A stretch of 64,000 bases of DNA. Source: Pneumocystis sp. 'macacae'. Its lineage: Eukaryota > Ascomycota > Pneumocystomycetes > Pneumocystales > Pneumocystaceae. The position numbers and the translations under genes are program-made. This document shows positions 36,965 through 49,066 of this stretch, one piece after another. Positions within the stretch are counted from its first letter, which is position 1. Each line of letters begins with the position of its first letter. The stretch lies in assembly GCA_018127085.1 (NCBI GenBank), contig CM030724.1, forward strand, positions 62,001 to 126,000, written 5' to 3'. The notes beneath the pieces are model-generated. The model saw nothing but the letters and a program-made list of their open reading frames with translations. It did not search any database and was not told the DNA's origin.

Positions 36965-38731
36965 TTATTCTTCAAATAGATAATTCAAAGCTTCATAATT
37001 AATCTTCTTAGAAAATGTCCGTTGTTGCAACATTTTTTTTGCAGATTCTACAGGATTAGATGGTAAATTTAAAGTACTAGAATCTCTTGATTTATGTTTC
37101 TTACGCTAAATATAAAGGTTATTCATTGTTAAATTATATTGTAAACTATACCTTTTTTATTTGGCGATTAATTCCAGCCTTAAGATCAGATTCCAATTTT
37201 AAACGCTTTGCTATATTATTTTAAAACAACAATTTAATAAATATATAAATATTACCTTCTTGTGCAGCAAGGTATTCTCTATTAAGTTCCATCCAAACCT
37301 GAGTCTTCGCTAAAACTTCTGATTCACTTAAAATAATTTGATTAATTTCATCATCATCTATATCAGAAAGAGTTTCACAATATTTTCCCGTTTTTTTAGT
37401 TTCTAATAAAATAACTACCTCATTATATATACATATATATATTTACCTTGAACAGCCATAGACATTCTTTGAACATCTCTATCTTCCAAAACGGATTCCA
37501 CTTCACCTTTCAAGAAATTATCATTCAATTCAGTAACAAAATCATCAGTTTCTACTAATCCCAACGATAATATTTTTTTTTTATTATGATATTTTACAGT
37601 GGATTCATCCAAAATATCAGTATCTTGCTCTTTATTATTCAAAAAATCCATAGCTCCAATATCCCTTTGTCTTCGTTCTTTTTTTCTTCCCTGAATATAT
37701 GAAGGTGGATCATGAGTTTGTTCAAGCCATATAGTTCTAAAATCCTGAACCGTTAAATCACCCGATGCAGTCGTTTTGAACTCCTCTAATCTCCTTTTAA
37801 TAGTAAGATCGCCAACTTTAACTACATGAACCACTTCTTCTACACTTCGTCGAAAATTATTCATACGTGCTGCTATTAAAAGACCTAGAACAAATAAACC
37901 AAACTATCTAAATCAAATGTTATACTAACATGCACCACATATACCAGCTGGTCTTCTACCAGTTTGCATCCAATCTCTGTTCATTCGTTGAACTAATCTA
38001 ATAGCGTCCGTAGCAACTTTATGAGTTTCTGCTCCAAATTCCAGAAGAGCAGCAAATCTCGTTATATAAAGAGATGGATCAGCAAATGGAAGAGTAATAT
38101 GAAGAACTTGAACTAATTTAAGAAATGTAGAACCAAGTGTAAAAACATTAATCTTATACAATTAAACATATATTTTTGAAAATATTTTTTACCTGAAGAA
38201 TATCAGAAAAATCAATAAGCATATGAGACGTCCTTTCTAGTCTACATACTATATATAGGCATGATGCAATAACGTATTGTGATCGACGGCCTTGAATAAA
38301 ATTATGTGTCACCGCGAGAGTAAAATAACGAACAGCAGTTTCAGAATGTCTTTCTGATAAATGCAATGCAGCAGCTAAAGCATTAATTCTACGGCGGCCT
38401 AAAAATTAACTTATTCAAAAAATAATAAAAAGAGTACCATTAGCTATAGTTTGTTCTCTAGACTCTAAAGAATTCTGTCTACGATAAGGACCATTAGTAC
38501 GTGCATGACCTTACCATTTTAGAAATATAGAAAAAAAAATTAAAAAATACTTTGATCAGCACCAATAAAAGACCCTTGAACAATAGCAGCACCAGAGGAT
38601 GCTTCACCAAATGTAATTTCAGAAACAATTACATTCTCTTCGATTACATTCCCACAGGAAATACAATACGTAATACCTGAAGATGAGTCCGCTTCAAGAT
38701 TAGAACTTCCACAACTTAAACAAGTTGACAT
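36965..38731 (-). CDS. BRF1: TFIIIB subunit Brf1
   Basis: Recruits RNA polymerase III to tRNA and 5S genes with TBP and Bdp1. Predicted 488 residues from exons 38551-38731, 38438-38509, 38193-38398, 37930-38152, 37447-37884, 37256-37402, 37152-37210 and 36965-37105. The zinc ribbon uses Cys4, Cys7, Cys23 and Cys26. The two cyclin folds follow (INALAAALHLSERHSETA, SQYVIASCLYIVCRLE; DPSLYITRFAALLEFG, GRRPAGICGACLLIAARM), then the Brf homology block II with LSDIDDDEINQIILSESE. A Lys-rich tail ends in LNYLFEE. The tRNA-Arg in this window would be one of its targets. Confidence 0.95.
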
Positions 38732-39254
38732 TAAAAGACAATTATCGATATACTTATTTTAAAAATAAAAATTGAATCAAGAAATTCCGAAAGATCGTTC
38801 CCACGTTTATTCAAATCAAAAAAAGTTGTCTTACAATAAATTATGTTTTTTTTTTTTTTTTCCAAACAAAAGATAATTAGAACATTTCCTGAATATTTTA
38901 TACTATTTTCCATTCTAAAATACACAATTAATAAATATCGAAAATTTAAACTATATTATGTTTATCACATTATAATACAAAGAAACCATAATGTTATAAT
39001 TCAATTTGTTATATTAATAACAAAAAAACAAAATTTAATTAATATCTTAATTTAGAAAAGCAATTATTTCAATTTTTACTATAATCGTTATCTTAAGTTT
39101 TAGTTTTGATCTGGATTATAAGCTTTTTGTAAGTTTTTTTTTAAAAATTGTAAAAATCCATATTATTGTTAAAATATAGTATTATATCCTATTAAAGTTA
39201 ATTTCAAAGGAATTCGATAGTCATAGTGAATTTAAAAATATTAAAATTTTTATT
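38732..39254. promoter_or_regulatory. Divergent promoter region, BRF1 / phosphoacetylglucosamine mutase
   Basis: A 523 bp spacer between outward-facing starts, with a pure T run around 38845-38860. ORFs here (38731-38925 minus, 38843-39055 plus) depend on that homopolymer and were rejected. Confidence 0.4.
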
Positions 39255-41173
39255 ATGCAATTAAAAAAAAGTACACTTAATCTTATTAAAGAATTTTCAG
39301 AGAAACATCCTAAACCAAAGGACATTTTATATTCATATGGAACTGCTGGCTTTCGTATGCAGTAAAAATAGTACTATCAGTTATTTTATGTTCATTAAAA
39401 ATAGTTATAAATTTTTAGATTCAGTTATGTTTAGATCTGGAATATTTTCAGCCTTAAGATCCAAAAAAATGAAAGGAAAGACAGTTGGGATCATGATAAC
39501 AGCATCTCATAACCCTCCAGAAGATAATGGAATAAAACTTATAGATCCTAATGGAGAAATGTTAGAGATTTCATGGGAACAGCATTTTAACAATATTTCA
39601 AATGCAGAGAACACAGACTATTTAATTCTATCAATTAAGCAAATAATTCTTTCTGAAAAAATAAATCTTGAAATAAAGTCAAACGTTGTTTATGCAGCAG
39701 ATACAAGGTAAAGAAATATATTATAAATACAGACTAACTATTATAGACAATCAAGACTATCTTTGATAAATTCATTAATAGATGGATTTTCATGTTTTGA
39801 AACATCATGGATAAATTATGATTTATTAACTACACCACAATTACATTATCTTGTACGTAGTATTAATACAAAAAATACATTTGAAGCATATGGAGAGCCA
39901 ACAGAACTTGGATATTATAATAAGCTTTCAAAAGCATATCAATATCTAATGGAAAATAAAACTTGTCAAATGCCTCTTTTTGTTGACTGTGCAAACGGAG
40001 TTGGTGCTTTGAAACTAAAAAATCTTTGCCGTTTAATAAATAAAAAGATTTTAAATGTTAAAATAGTAAATAAAAATACAGATAACCCCGGTGAACTTAA
40101 TAGAGAAGTTTAAATAATTAAATAGTTTTCTTTTTTTTTTAAATGAAACTAGTGCGGAGCGGATTTTGTTAAGCTACAAAATAAATTACCATTAGGAATT
40201 GAAACTAATACAAAGGGACGACTCTTAAGCTTTGACGGAGATGCTGATCGCATTATATATTATTTTATAGACTTAGGTATTTTATTTTTTTTAATTTCAA
40301 CTATAAAAATTATTCTAGATGGAAAATTCAAGTTACTGGATGGGGACAAAATAGCATCATTGATAGCTATATTTATTATAGATCTTATTAAAGAAGCATC
40401 TATTAATATAAACATTGGCGTAATACAAACCGCATACTCCAATAAAAACTCTACAATCTTCATTTCAGAAACATTGGTATATATACTCAAATTTTTATAT
40501 TTAATTCTAAAAATATTATTATTAGAAAATACCAGTAAAATGCGTATCAACTGGAATTAAGTATCTTCACAATGCAGCAATCCAATATGATTGTGGAATA
40601 TATTTTGAATCCAATGGTCACGGAACTGTTTTGTTTTCTTCAAAAATACAATCGATTTTATCGTCCTATAAGCCAAGATCATCTAAACAATTAACTGCTA
40701 TAAACTACTTTAAAGGAATAATTGGCTTAATAAATCAAACCGTAGGAGATGCATTATCGAATATGTTATTAGTAGAAGTTATTCTCTCACATAAAAACTG
40801 GAATATAAAAAAATGGGATAGCATTTATACAAGTTTACCGAGCAAATTGATAAATGTTATTAGTAAAAATAAAGAAATTTACAAAACTATAGTAAATATT
40901 CTTAGATTTTTAAATTATTTAATAAAAAATACAGGGCCCTAATTGTAGAGTTATCAAACCAGAAGGAATGCAAGAACAAATTGATATCTTAACTGCAAAA
41001 TACAAAAAAGGGAGGGCATTTATTAGAGCGTCTGGGACAGAACATACAGATAAGTATAACAGATATATATACTTAGTTAAACTAATATAAATCTACTTAG
41101 AATATATGCAGAAGCATCCACAGAAAAAGATGTAGATGAACTTGCATTTAAAGTCTCACAACTAATTTATTAG
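39255..41173 (+). CDS. Phosphoacetylglucosamine mutase (Pcm1/AGM1)
   Basis: Interconverts GlcNAc-6-P and GlcNAc-1-P on the way to UDP-GlcNAc. Predicted 536 residues from exons 39255-39361, 39405-39707, 39747-40107, 40153-40276, 40319-40476, 40526-40891, 40935-41053 and 41101-41173. Family landmarks: YSYGTAGFRM, the phospho-Ser loop MITASHNPPEDNGIK (Ser near residue 69), TPQLHYLVR, VDCANGVGA, the metal site SFDGDADRIIYY, FESNGHGTVLFS and the sugar/phosphate loop IRASGTEH. UDP-GlcNAc would serve N-glycan and GPI synthesis. Confidence 0.95.
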
Positions 41174-41290
41174 TGTTATTTATATATATTAAAATTCCAT
41201 CGTTTATAATAATTCTGTAAAATCATGACATAAAATATTTTAAAGCAATTGAAAAATACAGCAATTATTATGCAATTACACATACATCAG

Positions 41291-42305
41291 TCATTCGAAT
41301 ATAACTTTAAAGTTTTTTGACTCAAAATTACTATCTAAAATCAAAAATTTATACCAGTAATATATAATAGGAACAGTTGCCTAATCTAATAAGCTATTCA
41401 ACCAAAAATAGAAAACATACCATATGCCATAAACTATGTGCATCAAATAAATATAAAATAGGAGGAAAATCAAAAAACTCAAAACACATAGCTATTGTAA
41501 TAGCACATACAATATACAAAGGCCACAAAGCAAAAGATCGAGAGCCATAGTTCGATAAAGAATAATATATCCACAGAATATTCTGAAAAGATCCAATAAA
41601 TATATTAGCGGCCATATTATATGAATAGTTAAATTCCACAAAAGACAAATACATAGTATGAGCTAAAAAAAAAAATATACAAACAGATGCCCATAAGTAA
41701 ATAAAAAAATTATAATTTCTGTAACAATCTAATCGAAAAATCCTAATTGGGGTAAAAAAAAAACTCCATAAAGTTAATGCACCAGCAGAAAAATAATCAG
41801 CCCTTTCAGTAAATTTGAAATCTCTCATATGAAAAACAGTGCTCCAGAACCATGCATTTAGTCCTAGAATTGCATATATAATATAAAATTTTTTAAACAT
41901 ATAATCAGAAGGAATTAATAGTTTTATCCAATGAAAACCAAGATAATGAACATAACCATTTAATATAGAAAAAAACACGCTTGCAGGCTCCTGGATGCCG
42001 AATATCCTAATAAAATACCATTTTCCCCAAAACTGTTCTTCTCGTAAGCCATTCTTTTTTCTATACAATGTTACAATTCTTTGACACGAGTAATCACATT
42101 CACTTTGACAATTCCACATCCCTATCCTTAAAATAAGTGGAAGGCTACCATGAATCAGTTGTGTAGGAGCATCTTTTCTACAATTTAATGTAATACAAGA
42201 AGCTACACAATTCTTAAATTCTAGAAGCTGATTCCCTCTACTACATGAAACAGAAATAATAGAAGACACGAGTAGTAAGGAAACAAAAGCACACGAGCTA
42301 ACCAT
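41291..42305 (-). CDS. PER1: Per1/PGAP3-like GPI-remodelling membrane protein
   Basis: Acts in the ER to remove the sn-2 acyl chain of GPI anchors during lipid remodelling. Predicted 324 residues from exons 41421-42305 and 41291-41380. It begins with a hydrophobic signal peptide (about 1-21), followed by a Cys-rich lumenal segment (FKNCVASC, LNCRKD, WNCQSECDYSCQ) and KWYFIRIFGIQEPASVFFS, then several membrane segments. The conserved end FPPILYLFDAHSLWHMATVP is recovered only if the 40-nt intron at 41381-41420 is spliced. Together with MCD4 it places two GPI-anchor genes in the window. Confidence 0.93.
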
Positions 42306-42780
42306 ATATATCTTTTAATATAAGTCATTTAATATTTCTTTTATTATAAACTTCATTAAGTACATACCCGAAAAATTTAAAACTTATAAATTCTTAAAAA
42401 ATAATTATATATAATGGTGTTATTTTAAAAATATACTAAATTTTAAATGCTATCAATATTTACATTCACTATTTTAACATTAATATTAATATATTTTATA
42501 TCTATTTCTAAATCAAGAATAACGGATAAAAACATCCTTCGATGTCATTTCTCTGATTAATCAACATATAAATGTTAATACATGCATATTTATAACTATT
42601 TCTATTTATCTAGTTAAACACGGTTTCTAAGCCAAGTAAATATAACAAAGGAATAAGTAAATATTAACATTTTTTATATTTAAATAATTTTATAGACTTT
42701 ACATATTTTTAGTAGAAAAAAAAAATAAACATATGTTGTTAGACAAATAACTATTAGTTCTATATTAGCATGTAAAAAAC
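42306..42780. promoter_or_regulatory. Divergent promoter region, PER1 / AGC kinase
   Basis: A 475 bp AT-rich spacer between outward-facing starts. It contains one short ORF at 42447-42560, described separately. Confidence 0.4.
42447..42560 (+). CDS. Possible 37-residue single-span membrane peptide
   Basis: ATG at 42447 to TAA at 42558-42560. Residues about 4-20 are hydrophobic (TILTLILIYFIS) and are followed by a short basic tail, the size and layout of tiny membrane subunits such as Ost4, but I see no convincing sequence match. In such AT-rich DNA a hydrophobic 37-codon ORF can occur by chance. Confidence 0.15.
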   Translation: MLSIFTFTILTLILIYFISISKSRITDKNILRCHFSD

Positions 42781-45145
42781 ATGCATCAATTCACTAAGTC
42801 ATTTTTCTCCTCAAAATTAAACAATAAAATTCCTTATATAAATCAATTTAAATCAAGTCATTTAATACACGAATCATCTACTTCTCAACTATCCTCTCAA
42901 ACACCTAACAGTCTTACATGTAAAAAATCTAGGGAGTCATTTGACAATAATACTGAAATATTTGAATTAAATTCTTATAATAATCATCATATAAAAAACA
43001 CACCCCAAGTAAACTAACAAACTTTTAGAGTTCAAGACTAATATAAAAGAATACAACGCCTTCATCGCAATTTTTGAACTCGTTTAGTACACAAAGATCT
43101 TCATTAACCTTATCAGTAGGTCCCCCTAAAGGCCGGCTAATTATAAAAATAATCCAAGCAAAAAATTTAAAAATAAAAAACATAAATGTATAGAAAATTA
43201 TTTAATATAATAACTAACTATACTAGGCTGAACCATACGTTGTCTGCACATTTGAAAGAAACGAATATATATCTCAAGGACCTATCATGGAACATAATGA
43301 ATCAATACGCGGAATAGCTATTCCAAAATCTCAAAATTCATCATCAGCATCCCTCTATAATATGTATAAAAACGATATGGAAAGCAGAAAGGGCAATTTC
43401 TTAAATGTTCCATGTACTGCTAATAATCCTTTTTGGATGCATCAAGTTGTATTGTAAGTATTGAACATATTCATTATTTTCCTATAAATATTAGTGATGT
43501 TATTGATTTAAAAAGTAACGTTGACATAAATATTTATGATAGGAAAAATCAAGAATGTTTTTTAGGGCATGTTCAGATCAAGCCTATTTTCATACATAAA
43601 AAAGTAATAGAACATTGGTATAAGTAAAAAAATTAATAATAATAAAAAAAGGATTCTCTAATGGAAAAAGGCTTGAAGTTCCTCAAAAGGAAAATGAAAA
43701 TGCAGCAGAAATCTATCTAGAGATGATGTATGAACAAGTTGATAAACGACATTATGGTCCTGATGATTTTGAAATACTGAAACTCATCGGAAAAGGTATA
43801 AAGTTGTAGCCATAATCTAATAAATGTCTTAAAACAACTAAGGCACTTTTGGTCAGGTCTATCAAGTAAGAAAAATAGACAATAATAGAATCTATGCCAT
43901 GAAAGTTATATCTAAAAAAGTAATAGTTCAGAAAAAAGAAATTATGCATACCATTGGTGAACGAGATATATTAGTGCGTACTACTATTTCAGACTCTCCT
44001 TTTATAATTGGACTCAAATTTTCCTTCCAAACACCTACAGATTTATATCTGGTTACTAATTATATGAGTGGAGGGGAACTATTTTGGCATCTTCAAAAAG
44101 AAGGGAGATTTTCAGAACCTAGGGCTAAATTTTATATAGCAGAATTAATTCTCGCATTGGAACATTTACACAACCATGACATAATATATAGGTCAAAATA
44201 ATTTCATGATTTATATTTTACCTAAAAATTATACAGAGATCTTAAACCTGAAAATATATTACTTGATGCTAATGGTCATATCTCTTTATGTGATTTTGGA
44301 TTATCGAAAGCAAACTTATCCTCTAATTCTACAACAAACACTTTTTGCGGGACTACTGAATATTTAGCCCCAGAAGTTCTTTTAGATGATTCGGGATATA
44401 CTAAGTCGGTAGATTTTTGGTCTCTTGGCGTTCTAGTCTTTGAAATGTGTTGTGGTTGGAGTCCATTTTATGCAGAAGACACGCAACAAATGTATAAAAA
44501 TATTGCATTTGGAAAAGTACGTTTTCCTAAGGATGCATTAAGTCTCGAAGGAAGAAACTTCGTAAAAGAAGTAGAATTATATACTATTAATATATAACTT
44601 ATTAATTAAAAAAGCTTTTAATTAGGAATCCGAAACTCAGACTTGGTGCTACTAGAGATGCACTAGAGCTTCGAGAACATAACTTTTTCCGTGATACAGA
44701 CTGGGATGCACTACTAAAAAAAAAAATTCCACCACCATTTAAACCTATAATTTCAGGAGAGTATGATGTTAGTAATTTTGATTTAGAGTTCACATCTGTT
44801 CCAATACAAAAACCTGAAAGTAGTATGCATGCATCTACGCCTTTAAGTTCAACTGTACAGGCTAATTTTAAAGGATTTACATTGTATAATTTTAGTTAAC
44901 AATTTTATCTTCTAATTTTTTTTAGTGTAGATGAAAGTTCATTTAACGATCATTTCGAAGACAAATTTTATGAACAATCAATCATAATTGATGATAGAAA
45001 TCAAAATTCAGATCATTCTAGTATGGATGATAGTGAAGATTGCTATAAACATTATGATCATATAAACAATAATCAAGAAAATAACAATAAAACAATGAAT
45101 ATTATGCAAATAGAAGATGAAATCTTTCAGGGTAATTTTGATTAA
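42781..45145 (+). CDS. AGC-family protein kinase with C2-like N-terminus (Sch9/Sck1/Sck2 type)
   Basis: A nutrient/TOR- and cAMP-linked kinase type. Predicted 672 residues from exons 42781-43008, 43050-43187, 43227-43453, 43495-43623, 43671-43795, 43843-44191, 44237-44570, 44615-44883 and 44926-45145. A Ser/Asn-rich head precedes a C2-like domain (GRLIIKIIQAKNLK, AEPYVVCTFERNEYIS, NIYDRKNQECFLGHVQI, EHWYKLE). The kinase domain has IGKGTFGQVYQV, the Lys in YAMKVISKK, YRDLKPEN, CDFGLSK, FCGTTEYLAPE and KLRLGATRD. The tail keeps the turn-type STPLSST and the hydrophobic motif FKGFTFVDE. Sch9 in budding yeast and Sck1/Sck2 in fission yeast share the C2-kinase layout. Confidence 0.92.
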
Positions 45146-45287
45146 AGAATATTATTCAATAGAAAAATATAATATTAAATGTCCTAATTTCTAATTGTAC
45201 ATTAATTCATTAAGATATTTTTATATTTCGATCATTTTTAATAAACAATTCTTTTTCTCATCTAATAAAAACCAACTCAAATATAAA

Positions 45288-45982
45288 ATGTTTACGGGTA
45301 TTATTGAAACAGTAGGACTTCTCTCTGAAATCAGAAACCTTAATGGTATATCTTGGACTATTTCTGATGTATACGATATAATATCAGATATGCAGCTTGG
45401 AGATAGCATTTCTGTAAATGGAGCATGTCTTACAGTTGCTGAAATTAATAATAATTTATTCAGAGTTGATATAAGTCCTGAAACTTTAAAGAGAACAAAT
45501 TTTAGTAATATGATAGAAGGGGAAAAAGTTAACCTAGAAAGAGCCATAATAGCACATAAACGGTTTGGAGGCCATTTTGTTCAGGTAATTTAGTTTATAA
45601 TCTAGAACCATATTAAAAGTTATAGGGACATATAGATACTACTGCAACTATAATTCAAAAAAAAATTAATAATGAAACAATTATATTTACATTTGAACCA
45701 GATAATAAAAATATTTTAAAATATATTATAGAAAAAGGTTATATAGCTGTAGATGGTGTTAGGTTATATTAAAATTCCCATATAGAATATCACTGATTTT
45801 CTAGTTTAACTGTTACACAGACTAATAACAATACTTTTAGTATAATGCTAATCCCTTATACTCAAAAAAAAATTGCTACATCTTCTAAAATAATAGGTGA
45901 TACAGTAAACATAGAAGTAGATCAAATGGGAAAATACATAGAAAAACTACTTAATGAACATATAAAAAAACTTAATCTATAG
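45288..45982 (+). CDS. RIB5: Riboflavin synthase (alpha chain type)
   Basis: Joins two lumazine molecules to make riboflavin. Predicted 203 residues from exons 45288-45584, 45626-45762 and 45805-45982. The two repeat halves are visible: MFTGIIETVG with LGDSISVNGACLTV and ETLKRTNFS, then GHIDTTATI with GYIAVDGVSLTVTQ and the YTQKKIA segment. The start was placed at MFTGI, the conserved family N-terminus, although the frame is open further up to 45195. The protein is a little shorter than typical fungal Rib5. Confidence 0.95.
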
Positions 45983-46046
45983 ATCAAAATTTATAAATTA
46001 AATATAAATAATTCTGTATATTAATATAATGATTTTTAAGACAATA

Positions 46047-47617
46047 TTAATAATTTTCACCAAGGTCCATAGTATCGCGTTTTCTTTTTTCCAACATATT
46101 CATAGATTTTGAAGATTGCTTTTCATATTTATAACCTTTTTTTTTCATTCGTATATTATATATGTCTTTCATTTCTATAATTGCTTCTCTAACCCAATAT
46201 TAATTTCAAAACCTTCACGCTATAAACAATTACCTTTGAGCTTCTGCAACTCTCTCATTTAACAACATCACTGTCTCTTTATCCGTATAAAACTCATTCA
46301 TTTTATTTCCAAGTGCTTTTTCAATTCGCAAAAACAATTCCAAATCATATTGAGTAACCAAAGAAAGGCTTTTTCCAGGTCTACCAGCTCTAGCAGTCCG
46401 ACCAACTCGATGAATATATGTTTTTGAATCAGTAGGTATATCATAATTGATAACACAATCAACAAGAGGACTTTATTAATTAGTATTTAATAGAAAAAAA
46501 CATACTTTCCTTACATATCCAGTCCTCTAGATGCAACATCAGTAGCTAAAAGAATATTAAATGAGCCAGATTTAAATTTATTTAATGCACCAAGTCTTGA
46601 AGATTGACTCATTTGACCATGTAAACATATTGCAGAAAAACCTAAACGACGCAATAATATCGTTAACCTTTGTGTATCATTACATGTACGAGTAAACGTT
46701 ATAATTGATTGACCAATAAGCTCATTTATAAGAAATACAAAATATGTATCTTTATATTTAAAGGGAAAAAAAAGATATGATTGAAGCAATGTTGACACAG
46801 TTGAATACTTAGTAGATACTGCTATGCGTACAGGGTTCGTAAGAGATGCCCTTTGAAGCTTTTCTACTTTAGAAGTCATAGTTGCAGAAAACAAATAAGT
46901 ATTTCTTTCTCTAGGAATAACTTTCAATATCTTTTCAATGATAGGACCAAAATTCATATCAAGAAGTTTATCAGCTTCATCAAGAACCTGAACTAATTAA
47001 AGTAAAAGTCAAATAAATATAGTCTTATACCAAATATTTTATTGTTCTAAGAGAAAAACCTTTAGTATTTTCTAAATGATCTTGCAAACGACCAGGTGTG
47101 CAAACTATAATATGCGGTTTTTTATTTAAAGCTATTGCTTGAGAAACCATATCCATACCACCAACAATTACTACACTTTTTAAACCAAGATCACCTCCAA
47201 AAGCAGAAAATTGTTCAGAAATCTATTAAAATTTTAAACAATACGCAAATAGTAAAAAAAAAACCTGATAAGCCAACTCCCTAGTAGGAGCTATTATGCA
47301 AGCAAACAAAGGATTCGGTTTTTTCCACAAAGCTTGAATAATAGGCAATGCAAAGGCAGCAGTTTTCCCAGAACCTGTTTGAGCTAAACCAATAATATCT
47401 CGGCCTTGTATAGCCCATGGAATTGCCTCTTTCTGAATAGGAGTAGGTTCTTCAAACTTAAGAGTTTTACATACATTACAAAGTTCATCAATTAGTCCCT
47501 ATAAAATTTTAAAACAATAATTTAAATAACAAATATTTATACAAGATCTTTAAAACTCTTATCAATAGGAGAACTTCTATCAGCCAAATTTTCATAATGT
47601 CCAATTATTTCTGGCAT
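46047..47617 (-). CDS. RRP3: DEAD-box RNA helicase Rrp3/DDX47
   Basis: Needed for early 18S rRNA processing in the nucleolus. Predicted 450 residues from exons 47543-47617, 47265-47498, 47031-47222, 46515-46987, 46234-46470 and 46047-46188. Motifs in order: Q motif with [84 protein letters not shown] and [10 protein letters not shown]. The short tail is Lys-rich. Close relation to Rrp3 rather than other DEAD proteins rests on [13 protein letters not shown] near the start and the [13 protein letters not shown] segment. Confidence 0.93.
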
Positions 47618-47687
47618 AGTTATTCAATATACATAATTTCTAATTTATTTAAATAATTTTAAAAATCGTAATTCTAATTTTAAAACA
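47618..47687. promoter_or_regulatory. 70-bp divergent promoter, RRP3 / SSF1
   Basis: The two ribosome-assembly genes start 70 bp apart on opposite strands. This layout would let one regulatory region control both. No consensus site recognised. Confidence 0.5.
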
Positions 47688-48832
47688 ATGACAAAAGTAA
47701 GAAATGAGATATAAATCAATAAAAATAATGATTACTAAAAAATACAGGAAAAAAAAAAAGAACATCCAAAAAAAAATGAGAGTTTATTGGATACTCATAT
47801 ACCAAAATCAGTATTATTTAAATTTTTAAAATATATTTCTTAAAATTTTAGATGGTTATACGTATTGAAGCATCAAATGTTGGATCCAGTATATCTCAAC
47901 TTACGAAGGATATCAGACGTATAATGGAGCCACACACTGCTATTCGATTAAAGGTATTAATATTATAAAAATATAATATAATAAATTAATATATTAAAGG
48001 AACGAAAAACTAACAGGCTTAAAGATTATATTGCAATGAGTGGTCCTTTAGGTGTTACCCATCTTTTATTACTTTCAAAAACAGAATCAGGACCTAATAT
48101 GAGAATTGTTCGGACTCCACATGGTCCAACTTTATATTTTAAAATAAAAACATATTCGCTTTGTAAAGACATCATAAAAGCACAAAAACGTCCTAAATCT
48201 CCAGGTTCAGAATTTTTAACACCACCTTTGGTAATACATTTCTAATATAAAAATAATATTTATTTTTTAAGCTTATTTTGAATAATTTTATTTCAGAAAA
48301 AAAAGAACCTCATGAAATACTTTTAACCTCGACATTTCGTAACATGTTCCCTAAATTGTCATTCCAAAACACTCGAATGTCTCATGTAAAAAGAGTTTTA
48401 CTTTTACATCGAAATACATCTAAAGATTGTATTGATTTACGTCATTATGCTATTATAACAAAAGATGTAGGGGTTTCTCATTCTATTAGAAAGATTTCAA
48501 CCAATTTAAATCCAAAAAAAAAATCTTTACCAAATTTAGGTCATGTTAAAGATATATCAGAATATATACTTAATAGTAGTGAATTTACATCCTATGGAAC
48601 TGATTCAGAAATAGAAGATAATATAACTATTGAAATAAAAAAAAAAAATGATACACAAAATGACGATGAAAGAAAAACACAAAAAAAAGCTATAAAGTTA
48701 GTTGAACTTGGTCCTAGATTACAGTTAGAACTATACAAAATAACAGAAGGAATTTCAACAGGAAAAGTATTATTTCACAAAAATATTATTAAAATATTAA
48801 ATGAAGAGCTAAATTCCCAAGAAAAACATTAG
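47688..48832 (+). CDS. Brix-domain 60S assembly factor Ssf1/PPAN
   Basis: Acts in the nucleolus on pre-60S particles, in the Ssf1-Rrp15-Rrp14 module. Predicted 321 residues from exons 47688-47696, 47748-47810, 47852-47953, 48000-48230 and 48272-48832. A Lys-rich head leads into HIPKSMVIRIEASNVGSS, then the Brix core (MEPHTAIRLKERKTNRLKDY, SGPLGVTHLLLLSKT, LRIVRTPHGPTL-like text, FRNMFPKLSFQN, IDLRHYAI) and the end motif ELGPRLQLELYKI. The first two exons are 9 and 63 nt; they were added because IPKS joins perfectly and no upstream ATG is otherwise in frame. The tail is shorter than in yeast Ssf1. Confidence 0.9.
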
Positions 48833-49066
48833 AAAATAAAAAAACAGGAAATAAAAGATGTAAAATAATAAATAACCAAAACTCAAAAACTAATACATGA
48901 AATAATAATATTATACAATTAATCGAAAAACAATAGTTTTAAAAATTAAAAAGTTATTAATATTTCTCTACTAATAAAAAATTTCTAAAATTATTCATAA
49001 TTTATTTTGTAACTTCGTAACAACCACTTTTTACGAATCAAATTTTAAATTATTGTAATTAATATA

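Noticed and set aside
38731..39055. Two ORFs around the T homopolymer
   Set aside because: Both run through the poly-T/A tract and lack any conserved segment.
45195..45287. Longer N-terminus for riboflavin synthase
   Set aside because: The frame is open, but MFTGI is the family's conserved start and the upstream text is AT-driven Phe/Ile/Asn/Lys.
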